Shown here: piece after piece, positions 8,356 through 13,062 of the stretch
How positions within the stretch are numbered: the first letter of the stretch is position 1
Layout: every line of letters starts with the position of its first letter
NCBI GenBank assembly: GCA_041571375.1
Contig: JBFFUJ010000043.1
Span: 1 to 13,062, forward strand
Source of the DNA: CALKKN01 sp041571375
GTDB lineage: Bacteria; Pseudomonadota; Gammaproteobacteria; Xanthomonadales; SZUA-36
Direction of reading: 5' to 3'
Length of the DNA: 13,062 nt
Position numbers and translations under genes: made by a program
Notes under the pieces: model-generated
Told to the model about the DNA's origin: nothing
What the model saw: the letters and a program-made list of their open reading frames with translations, nothing else
The model's database searches: none

Positions 8356-8383
8356 ATTTTTACTCGCGCTGCCGAACAAGCGG

Positions 8384-8398
8384 TGCTACAGTATAAGC
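8384..8398. promoter_or_regulatory. Nested divergent -10 elements between amidohydrolase and CDGSH gene
   Basis: The near-symmetrical TACAGTATA (8387-8395) reads on the minus strand as TATACT (8390-8395), a 5/6 -10 box. On the plus strand it gives an extended -10, TGC-TACAGT (8384-8392). Predicted starts near 8383 (minus) and 8399 (plus) would give both genes leaders of about 28 bases. The -35 matches are poor on both sides (TCTCCA at 17 bases for the minus gene). The two polymerases could not occupy the site together, so expression would be mutually exclusive. This is a pattern-based guess. Confidence 0.35.
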
Positions 8399-8426
8399 GG
8401 GAAAGGATTCCCTGGAGAGTTGAGTC

Positions 8427-9068
8427 ATGGATGACGTCACCAAGCGGGCGGCAGACGCCGCAACCCGTTCCCCGAAAGAAGCGGACCCACCGGATCGTGC
8501 AGAGGGCGAAGCCTTCGTCGCCTACATGCGCGAGCCGGCACCGCAGGACACACCGCGCGGCTCCGCCAAGGAGGGCCTCACCGGTTCCGCCCGAGCCCTC
8601 GACCGCTGGTTCACGGAGCGCCAGAAAAACCAGGGCGCCCCTCGCTTGCTGGAAATCCCGAACGAAGCGATGATCTCCAACGGCGGGCCGCTGCAGGTCA
8701 CGGGCAACATCACGCTGGTCAGGGAAGATGGCAGCGTCATGTACGCCAACCATCTCACCCTGTGCCGCTGCGGGGCCTCGCAGGCCAAACCGAACTGCGA
8801 TGGGCAGCACCAGGAGCGGGAATTCCTGCATGCCGGGAAGATGACAGAGGTTTCAGAACTGCCAGCGTCTCCGCGGGCCAGCAAGATCACGATTTCCTGT
8901 ATCAAGGACGGGCCCATCACTTTTCGCGGGCGGCTGCGCCTGCACAACGAGTTCGGCCAGGAATGCGTGAAGATGCGCGGCTCCCTTTGCCGCTGCGGGC
9001 AGTCGACCAACAAGCCGTTCTGCGACGGATCGCACCAGCGCGTCGGATTCAAATCCGGCTGCGGCTGA
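8427..9068 (+). CDS. Two-domain CDGSH iron-sulfur protein
   Basis: Protein of 213 residues with two CDGSH iron-sulfur motifs, each expected to bind a redox-active, labile [2Fe-2S] cluster through three Cys and one His. Ligands are Cys113, Cys115, Cys124, His128 (ending CDGQH) and Cys188, Cys190, Cys199, His203 (ending CDGSH). Each motif follows a similar stretch of about 30 residues (GGPLQVTGNITL at 86-97, DGPITFRGRLRL at 161-172), indicating internal duplication. The first 80 residues are polar, rich in Pro, Ala and charge, and unlike known domains. No signal peptide, so it is cytoplasmic. The ATG at 8427 follows GGAGAG with a 7-base gap. queD follows 61 bases later on the same strand and may be co-transcribed. 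Bacterial CDGSH proteins are linked to iron/redox handling, but this one's partner is unknown. Confidence 0.9.
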   Translation: MDDVTKRAADAATRSPKEADPPDRAEGEAFVAYMREPAPQDTPRGSAKEGLTGSARALDRWFTERQKNQGAPRLLEIPNEAMISNGGPLQVTGNITLVREDGSVMYANHLTLCRCGASQAKPNCDGQHQEREFLHAGKMTEVSELPASPRASKITISCIKDGPITFRGRLRLHNEFGQECVKMRGSLCRCGQSTNKPFCDGSHQRVGFKSGCG

Positions 9069-9105
9069 GCCCTGCGGCCTCAGGGGAGCGCCTGTTGCGC
9101 GGACA

Positions 9106-9119
9106 TGCCCCGGGGGGCA
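9106..9119 (+). promoter_or_regulatory. Hairpin covering the only purine-rich site before queD
   Basis: TGCCCC-GG-GGGGCA is a near-perfect palindrome, able to form a 5-6 bp stem. It contains the G-run (9112-9117), the only Shine-Dalgarno-like stretch before the queD ATG (9130), at a longish 12-base distance. Folding could limit queD translation initiation. I see no recognisable preQ1 riboswitch around it. Confidence 0.25.
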
Positions 9120-9129
9120 CAATCCGGCC

Positions 9130-9486
9130 ATGGAAGTCTTTCGCGTATTCCAGATCGAGGCAGCCCACCGGTTGCCGAACGTCCCCGAGGGTCACAAGTG
9201 TGCCCGCATGCATGGACACTCCTTTCGTATCGAGGTCCATGTGAGCGGCAACGTGGGCGACGGATCGGGGTGGGTGATGGATTTCGCCGATTTGCGCCGC
9301 GCCTTCCAGCCACTGTTCGACCGGCTTGACCATCGGTGCCTCAACGACATCGAAGGTCTCGAAAATCCGACCAGCGAGAACCTGGCGTGCTGGATCTGGG
9401 AGCGCTTGCATCCCGGGCTGCCGCAGCTCAGCAAGGTCGTGGTTCAGGAAACCTGCAACGCCGGCTGTGTCTACACCGGCGTTTGA
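9130..9486 (+). CDS. queD: 6-carboxy-5,6,7,8-tetrahydropterin synthase
   Basis: Cytoplasmic zinc enzyme that converts 7,8-dihydroneopterin triphosphate to 6-carboxytetrahydropterin, the second step towards 7-deazaguanine precursors of queuosine in tRNA. At 118 residues it is the length of E. coli QueD (121) and closely matches it. Zinc ligands are His13 (AAHRLP), His28 and His30 (HGHSF). Cys24 in GHKCAR is the catalytic cysteine, Asp67-His68 are in RLDHR, Glu107 in QETCNAGC, and the GLENPTSEN block is at 76-84. The ATG at 9130 is the only start that fits. No other queuosine gene is in the window; it lies after the CDGSH gene and before a terminator-like hairpin. Confidence 0.96.
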   Translation: MEVFRVFQIEAAHRLPNVPEGHKCARMHGHSFRIEVHVSGNVGDGSGWVMDFADLRRAFQPLFDRLDHRCLNDIEGLENPTSENLACWIWERLHPGLPQLSKVVVQETCNAGCVYTGV

Positions 9487-9493
9487 TCCCCCG

Positions 9494-9523
9494 AAAAAGA
9501 AAGGCCAGACGGGCGTCTGGCCT
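9494..9523 (-). terminator. Intrinsic terminator, strong in minus orientation
   Basis: A perfect 9-bp GC-rich stem (9502-9510 with 9515-9523, loop GGGC) is flanked on its left by an A-rich tract. On the minus strand this reads stem followed by UUUCUUUUUC, a textbook intrinsic terminator. On the plus strand only AATACTT follows, so it would be a weak terminator for queD, whose stop is 15 bases away. No protein gene on the minus strand ends here, so the strong orientation points to an untranslated minus-strand transcript. Confidence 0.75.
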
Positions 9524-9593
9524 AATACTTGAGACTTGGAGAGTCTTCACACAATCGTGTTCCGTCGACAAAGCGATGTTCTGTTTTGTCGAT
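9494..9593 (-). ncRNA. Candidate FNR-activated small RNA (about 100 nt)
   Basis: No open reading frame accounts for this stretch. Read on the minus strand, it begins at a predicted start A (9593) and contains four stem-loops in series. They are an 8-bp stem (9585-9592 with 9565-9572, loop of 12), a small ACAC/GTGT stem (9549-9560), AGACU/AGUCU with loop CUCCA (9532-9546), and the 9-bp terminator stem with U-tail ending near 9494. Upstream in the right order are a -10 TAGACT (9600-9605) and an FNR-like box (9628-9641) centred at -41.5 from that start, the standard class II activation position. The loop CUCCA with flanks is complementary to UUGGAGAGU in the fnr ribosome-binding region (11302-11310). 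Anaerobically induced sRNAs (FnrS, AniS) are known elsewhere, but I recognise no sequence match. The alternative is that the hairpins only serve queD termination or a hemN leader. Confidence 0.45.
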
Positions 9594-9599
9594 GGCTGT

Positions 9600-9641
9600 A
9601 GTCTAAGGTGGCAGTCCCTGGAGGTAATTGATCTGAGTCAT
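9600..9641 (-). promoter_or_regulatory. FNR-like box and -10 for the candidate sRNA
   Basis: On the minus strand the box reads ATGAC-TCAG-ATCAA (9641 to 9628) against the FNR consensus TTGAT-N4-ATCAA: 8 of 10 positions, with a perfect proximal half. Exactly 22 bases separate it from TAGACT (9605 to 9600), which matches TATAAT at four positions including the first two and the last. This is the class II spacing for FNR/CRP activators. There is no good -35, as expected for an activator-dependent promoter. Confidence 0.45.
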
Positions 9642-9703
9642 GTATGAATTTGTTCCAGATTGTGGAATGATTTGCGCTTGGCGCCCCGGCAAGCAGCTAC
9701 CGT

Positions 9704-9743
9704 TTGACACCGGTCAAGTCTGCGCCGGGTGGCATCGTATAGT
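9704..9743 (+). promoter_or_regulatory. FNR/Anr box and -10 box of hemN
   Basis: TTGAC-ACCG-GTCAA (9704-9717) is a perfectly symmetrical FNR/Anr-type box, matching TTGAT-N4-ATCAA at 8 of 10 positions with the common C/G variant. Twenty bases further lies TATAGT (9738-9743), a 5/6 -10 element. The predicted start near 9750-9752 puts the box centre at about -40 to -41.5, a class II activation position, and gives hemN a leader of about 28 bases. In Pseudomonas hemN is known to be induced at low oxygen by Anr, and an FNR homologue is encoded just downstream here. Confidence 0.72.
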
Positions 9744-9778
9744 CTTGCTTTAAAGTGGTAGTGAGAACCAGTCCCGAA

Positions 9779-11170
9779 ATGGAACAACTCGTCAAGTTCA
9801 ACACCGAGCTGATCAAACGGTACGACGTCGCCGGGCCGCGGTACACGTCCTACCCCACGGCCGTCCAGTTCATGGAAGGCTTCGACGCGCAGGCATACGC
9901 GCGCTATACCACCGGCAGCAATAACGAGCTCATTCCAAAACCGTTGTCGCTGTACGTCCATCTGCCGTTCTGTCATTCGCTGTGCTACTACTGCGGCTGC
10001 ATGAAGAAGGTCACGCGTCACGAAGACCAGGCGCAGCGCTACCTCGACCTGCTGTTGCGCGAGGTGGAGATGCAGGGCGCACTGTTCGACCACGACCGCG
10101 AAGTCATTCAGCTTCACTTCGGTGGCGGCACGCCGACCTACCATGGCGATGAGCAGCTCAAGCGGCTGATGACGCAGCTCGGCAAGCAGTTTTCGCTCAG
10201 CGAGGACGAGAGCCGCGAATTCTCAATCGAAGTCGATCCGCGCACCATCAGTCAGGACCGGCTGGGTCACCTTGCCGACATGGGCTTCAACCGGATTTCC
10301 TTCGGGGTGCAGGACATCGACCCGCGCGTACAGAAGGCCGTCAACCGCATCCAGGACCCGGATGCAACGCTGGAAATGGTCGAGCAATCGCGGCGCCTCG
10401 GTTTCAACTCGGTATCCATCGATCTGATCTATGGCCTGCCGCTGCAGACCGTGGAGAGCTTCAGCCATACCATCGACACCGTGGTGGCGGCCCGTCCAGA
10501 CCGGCTGGCAGTCTATAACTACGCCCATCTGCCGCATATTTTCCGTGCGCAGCGCATGATCGATGCCAATGACATCCCGTCGCCGGAAACCAAGCTCCAG
10601 CTGATGGAGCTGACCATCGACAGACTCACGTCGCTGGGCTATGTCTACATCGGCATGGACCACTTCGCCCTGCCCGAAGATGAACTCACCATCGCGCAGC
10701 GCGAGGGCGGGCTGCAGCGGAATTTCCAGGGGTACTCGACACGCCGCGAGTGCGACCTGGTCGGGCTCGGCGTCAGCGCGATCGGCAAGGTGGGCGATTG
10801 CTACGCGCAGAACCACAAGGACATCCCCACCTGGCAGGCCGTCGTAGCCGACGGCAAGCTGCCGATCTGGCGGGGGGTCAGCCTGACGACCGAGGATCGT
10901 CTGAGGCGCAGCGTGATCGAATCGATCATGTGTCACGGCCAGGTCTACTTCCATCAGTTCGAAGCGAATTTTGCGATCGACTTCCACGACCACTTCGCGC
11001 TGGAACTCAGTCAACTCGAGCAGCTCGAAAGCGATGGGCTCATCGTCATGGGGGACGATGAATTCCGGGCCACGCCGGAGGGCAGGCTGTTGCTGCGGTC
11101 CATCGCGATGATCTTCGACGAATACCTCGCGCTCGCGCAATCCGAACCCAAATTCTCGCGGGTGATCTGA
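9779..11170 (+). CDS. hemN: Oxygen-independent coproporphyrinogen III oxidase
   Basis: Radical-SAM enzyme of haem synthesis that decarboxylates coproporphyrinogen III to protoporphyrinogen IX without oxygen. At 463 residues it is full length (E. coli 457) and closely similar throughout. The [4Fe-4S]/SAM motif is Cys65-X3-Cys69-X2-Cys72, with the typical extra Cys74 (CGC). GGGTPT follows at 115-120 and EVDPR shortly after. PRYTSYPT (20-27) and the C-terminal FSRVI are family hallmarks. GTG codons at 9755 and 9761 are in frame, but the ATG at 9779 leaves an N-terminus matching E. coli HemN and sits properly downstream of the predicted promoter, so it is preferred. The Shine-Dalgarno is weak. 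It lies immediately before an FNR-type regulator, as in Pseudomonas hemN-anr, and carries an FNR box upstream. Confidence 0.97.
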   Translation: MEQLVKFNTELIKRYDVAGPRYTSYPTAVQFMEGFDAQAYARYTTGSNNELIPKPLSLYVHLPFCHSLCYYCGCMKKVTRHEDQAQRYLDLLLREVEMQGALFDHDREVIQLHFGGGTPTYHGDEQLKRLMTQLGKQFSLSEDESREFSIEVDPRTISQDRLGHLADMGFNRISFGVQDIDPRVQKAVNRIQDPDATLEMVEQSRRLGFNSVSIDLIYGLPLQTVESFSHTIDTVVAARPDRLAVYNYAHLPHIFRAQRMIDANDIPSPETKLQLMELTIDRLTSLGYVYIGMDHFALPEDELTIAQREGGLQRNFQGYSTRRECDLVGLGVSAIGKVGDCYAQNHKDIPTWQAVVADGKLPIWRGVSLTTEDRLRRSVIESIMCHGQVYFHQFEANFAIDFHDHFALELSQLEQLESDGLIVMGDDEFRATPEGRLLLRSIAMIFDEYLALAQSEPKFSRVI

Positions 11171-11229
11171 CACCCGCGGGCCCTGACTCCTCCGCTGGCC
11201 GGTCCCGGCTGGCATCGTTGCCATTCGAT

Positions 11230-11255
11230 CCACATACGTAGTTATACGCATGTGG
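11230..11255. promoter_or_regulatory. 26-bp imperfect palindrome upstream of fnr
   Basis: CCACATACGTA (11230-11240) and TACGCATGTGG (11245-11255) form an inverted repeat with one mismatch in 11 pairs (A11236/C11249) and a 4-base centre. Its centre is about 42 bases upstream of the start predicted from the TATAAT at 11273-11278. It does not fit the FNR consensus. It could be an operator for another dimeric regulator controlling fnr, or a hairpin downstream of hemN (no T-run follows). Confidence 0.45.
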
Positions 11256-11272
11256 AAATCGCTACCCATTCA

Positions 11273-11278
11273 TATAAT
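11273..11278 (+). promoter_or_regulatory. -10 box of the fnr homologue
   Basis: A consensus TATAAT lies 37 bases before the fnr ATG, giving a predicted start near 11285 and a leader of about 31 bases. No recognisable -35 lies 16-18 bases upstream (the region is the right arm of the palindrome), which fits activator-assisted initiation. This supports transcription of fnr separately from hemN, although read-through is possible. Confidence 0.6.
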
Positions 11279-11315
11279 GCCTGCAAAAGAATTTAATATA
11301 GTTGGAGAGTGAGTC

Positions 11316-12059
11316 ATGGAGAGTTCCCTAAGAGTCACCAACATTCGCGATTACCGCCGCGAACCCTCCCGCTCCCAGGTTGCCTGCAGCCGCTGCGCGC
11401 TGGGCGAGCTTTGCCTCCCCAGGGGCCTGACGGCTGACGAAACCGAGCGGTTCGAGCAAATCGTCCACCGTTCGCGACCAATACAACCGGGAGAGCACCT
11501 GTTCAGGGCTGGCGACGAGTTCCGCTCGGTCGCATCGGTCCGTACGGGGTGTTTCAAGAGTTACGTCATCGACCATGAGGGACAGGAGCAGGTGTTGGGT
11601 TTCCATCTTCCGGGTGAAATCATCGGACTCGATGCCATTCATTCCTGCAAACACGTTGCGAACGTGGTTGCACTCGACACCAGCGCGGTCTGTGGCCTGA
11701 CCTTCGATACGGTGTCGAGCATGGCGCGTCACATGCCCGAGCTTCAGGCGGAGCTGTTCCGCGTCATGAGCCACCGCATCAGCGAGCTGGAGACCATCGC
11801 CGGCGATCTCAGCGCCGACGAGCGCATCGCGATGTTTTTGCTGTCGCTGTCGGATCGCTTTTCACGCCGCGGCTACAGCGACAAGGAATTCATCCTCGCG
11901 ATGTCGCGCCGGGATATCGCCAGTTATCTCAGATTGGCGACGGAAACCGTCAGTCGCGTGCTGGCACGGTTCCAGAAAGCCGGCGTCGTGAAGGTCGATC
12001 GCAAGCAGGTTCGCATCGAGGACATGGACGAGTTGCGCACCGTCGCGCGCAAGGCCTGA
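11316..12059 (+). CDS. fnr: FNR/Anr-type oxygen-sensing transcription regulator (CRP family)
   Basis: Global anaerobic regulator: with an intact [4Fe-4S] cluster it dimerises and binds TTGAT-N4-ATCAA sites; oxygen destroys the cluster. It has 247 residues (E. coli FNR 250). The N-terminal cluster ligands are Cys24-X2-Cys27-X5-Cys33, and the fourth is Cys126 in SAVCGLTF, aligning with E. coli Cys122. An additional Cys111 is present. The cyclic-nucleotide-like barrel spans about 38-145, the dimer helix about 146-165 and the helix-turn-helix about 195-220. The recognition helix ETVSR (Glu210, Ser213, Arg214) has the FNR specificity residues. The ATG at 11316 follows TTGGAGAG with a 6-base gap. 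It is downstream of hemN, whose promoter has an FNR box. The Anr-like hemN neighbourhood suggests the Pseudomonas-type name anr would be equally apt. Confidence 0.96.
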   Translation: MESSLRVTNIRDYRREPSRSQVACSRCALGELCLPRGLTADETERFEQIVHRSRPIQPGEHLFRAGDEFRSVASVRTGCFKSYVIDHEGQEQVLGFHLPGEIIGLDAIHSCKHVANVVALDTSAVCGLTFDTVSSMARHMPELQAELFRVMSHRISELETIAGDLSADERIAMFLLSLSDRFSRRGYSDKEFILAMSRRDIASYLRLATETVSRVLARFQKAGVVKVDRKQVRIEDMDELRTVARKA

Positions 12060-12095
12060 AGCACAGCAGCCAGAAGACCGGGCCAGGGGTTCAGA

Positions 12096-12578
12096 TCAAT
12101 GCTGGGCCCCGCCCGGGCCATGCGCATGGCCATGGGAAATTTCTTCGGGGCTCGCATCGCGCACGCCGGTCACCTCCACATCGAAGGTCAGCGTCTGCCC
12201 CGCCAGCGGATGGTTGGTGTCCACGTCGACGTTGAATCGCCCGACCTTGACCACCGTTGCCTGCAGAGGACCCTGGCGTGTCTGCAGGGATACGCGCTGC
12301 CCCTGCCGGAGGCGCCGGGCATCGCGAAAATGCTTGGCCGGAACTCGCTGGACCCGGTTGGGCTGGCGCTCACCGTATGCCTCGCCCGGCGTCACCGTCA
12401 CCTGGAATTGATCACCCGCGGCCTTGCCGGCCATGGCTTTTTCCAAGCCAGGGATGATGTTGCGGGCGCCATGCAGGTAGCTCATGGGCTGCCTGTCCCG
12501 CGTCGACTCGATCTGCTCGCCCTGCTCATTGCTCAGCGTGTAATGGAATGAAACGACTTTCTTGTCGGCTACCAGCAT
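12096..12578 (-). CDS. slyD: FKBP-type peptidyl-prolyl isomerase, SlyD-like
   Basis: Cytoplasmic prolyl isomerase and chaperone of 160 residues. The FKBP domain is split: YLHGARNIIPGLEKAMAG (34-51) and GEAYGER (65-71) precede the inserted chaperone flap (about 72-120, beginning NRVQRVP), and NHPLAGQTLTFDVEV (122-136) closes the fold. This is the SlyD/FkpA-slyD order. The metal-binding tail is short (HGHAHGPGGAQH at the end), against the long Cys/His-rich tail of E. coli SlyD, so nickel storage is probably reduced. The ATG at 12576-12578 aligns with the E. coli start; GAAGG lies only two bases upstream. It begins 15 bases after the DUF4399 gene on the same strand, a likely operon, and converges on fnr with a 36-base gap that shows no clear terminator. 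Confidence 0.93.
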   Translation of the reverse strand: MLVADKKVVSFHYTLSNEQGEQIESTRDRQPMSYLHGARNIIPGLEKAMAGKAAGDQFQVTVTPGEAYGERQPNRVQRVPAKHFRDARRLRQGQRVSLQTRQGPLQATVVKVGRFNVDVDTNHPLAGQTLTFDVEVTGVRDASPEEISHGHAHGPGGAQH

Positions 12579-12593
12579 ATCCTTCGCTCTGCC

Positions 12594-13062
12594 TCAGGAG
12601 TCGGCGGGCGGCTGCGCATCCGCTGCCACGATGACCGTGATGACCTCGCTCATGACAGGCGGCTCGTGCGGGACGTGCGCGTAGTCCGCCAGCAAAACCT
12701 GCAGCGTATGCCGGCCCTCGGGCAGGTCCAGTTGGGTTTCGACCTGACCCTTGCCGTAGTGGCGGATCTGGTCTGTTGCCGGCAGCGGGCGGCTGAGATC
12801 GGGCAATTCCGGCAGGTCGATCAACAGGTGAAAATGGCCGGTGTTGTCGATCTGCGTGCCCGCGGGCGCCACGCCCATCCCGCTGATGCTGAACCGCACC
12901 GCGAATCCCGGCGGCACCACGTCGCGTCCGGACAGATGGGCGAAGCCGCGTGTCGCACCCCCGTCCGATGGGGACCGCGGCGCCGCAAGCTGAGCTTCAT
13001 CTCCTTCCTGGGCCTGAGCGGCCGCTGCGGCCGAGAGCACCAGCATGCTGGAGCAGAGTAAC
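12594..13062 (-). CDS. Exported DUF4399-domain protein, 5' end cut by window edge
   Basis: Small exported protein of unknown function. The C-terminal region has the DUF4399 pattern: FSISGMGVAPAGT, then TGHFHLLID, HYGKGQVETQLDLPEGRHTLQVLLADYAHVPH (in parts) and PPVMSEVITVIV, a predicted beta-sandwich. The frame opens with a hydrophobic, Ala-rich stretch ending AAAQAQEG, the second half of a signal peptide. An ATG at 13044-13046 is available, but it would leave no basic n-region, and the frame continues open to base 13062. The true start is therefore probably outside the window. The stop is 15 bases from slyD, suggesting co-transcription. Between signal peptide and domain is a polar linker of about 25 residues. 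Function is not established for this family; I do not assign one. Confidence 0.82.
   Translation of the reverse strand, partial: LLCSSMLVLSAAAAAQAQEGDEAQLAAPRSPSDGGATRGFAHLSGRDVVPPGFAVRFSISGMGVAPAGTQIDNTGHFHLLIDLPELPDLSRPLPATDQIRHYGKGQVETQLDLPEGRHTLQVLLADYAHVPHEPPVMSEVITVIVAADAQPPADS

Noticed and set aside
8356..8379. TTG start for the amidohydrolase
   Set aside because: It would put eight extra residues before the signal peptide and lies about at the predicted transcription start; the ATG at 8355 fits better.
9755..9778. GTG starts for hemN
   Set aside because: They fall within a few bases of the predicted transcription start, and the ATG at 9779 matches the usual HemN N-terminus.
9487..9778. 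tRNA, riboswitch or small peptide gene in the queD-hemN gap
   Set aside because: No cloverleaf or CCA end, no recognised riboswitch core, and no short frame with a ribosome site; the stem-loop series with U-tail fits an sRNA better.
10223..11269. Minus-strand open frame of 348 codons over hemN
   Set aside because: Antisense shadow of a full-length, highly conserved hemN.
12099..12135. Repeated CATG and GGCC palindromes near the end of slyD as a terminator or recombination site
   Set aside because: They lie inside coding sequence for the His/Gly-rich SlyD tail, which explains the repetition.
1..13062. CRISPR array, phage, transposon or defence system
   Set aside because: No regularly spaced repeats, transposase, integrase or nuclease genes, and no terminal inverted repeats were seen; the genes are housekeeping or transport in character.

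Overview
The window is GC-rich, densely coded bacterial chromosome with short intergenic gaps. The gene families (YadG/YadH, QueD, class-III HemN, a CX2CX5C FNR regulator, short-tailed SlyD) point to a gammaproteobacterium, probably a non-enteric facultative or microaerobic one. The genus cannot be fixed from the sequence alone. I see no mobile elements, CRISPR arrays, tRNA or rRNA. Only the genes at the two edges are cut.

Layout. The left third, on the minus strand, holds the start of an acyl-CoA desaturase (cut by the left edge) preceded by the coupled ABC exporter yadG-yadH. Divergent from yadG is a plus-strand set chained by ATGA overlaps: an exported S33 alpha/beta-hydrolase, a NatA-type ATPase and a NatB-type permease. 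An exported PrxQ/Bcp peroxiredoxin follows 75 bases later. Convergent to it is a minus-strand exported amidohydrolase. Its promoter region is shared with a divergent two-domain CDGSH iron-sulfur protein, which is followed by queD. After a 292-base intergenic region come hemN and an FNR/Anr-type oxygen sensor, both on plus. Convergent to these are slyD and an edge-cut, exported DUF4399 protein.

How it works together. The right half centres on oxygen and iron-sulfur biology: a [4Fe-4S] oxygen sensor next to oxygen-independent haem synthesis, as in Pseudomonas hemN-anr, with a well-formed FNR-type box (9704-9717) and a -10 box upstream of hemN.

The most interesting signal is in the queD-hemN gap. 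Read on the minus strand it contains a second FNR-like box centred exactly 41.5 bases upstream of a predicted start, a -10 element, four consecutive stem-loops in about 100 nt, and a strong U-tailed terminator. Together these suggest an undescribed FNR-activated small RNA. One of its loops is anti-Shine-Dalgarno and is complementary over 9 contiguous bases to the ribosome-binding site of the fnr homologue itself. This is inference from sequence geometry and has not been demonstrated.
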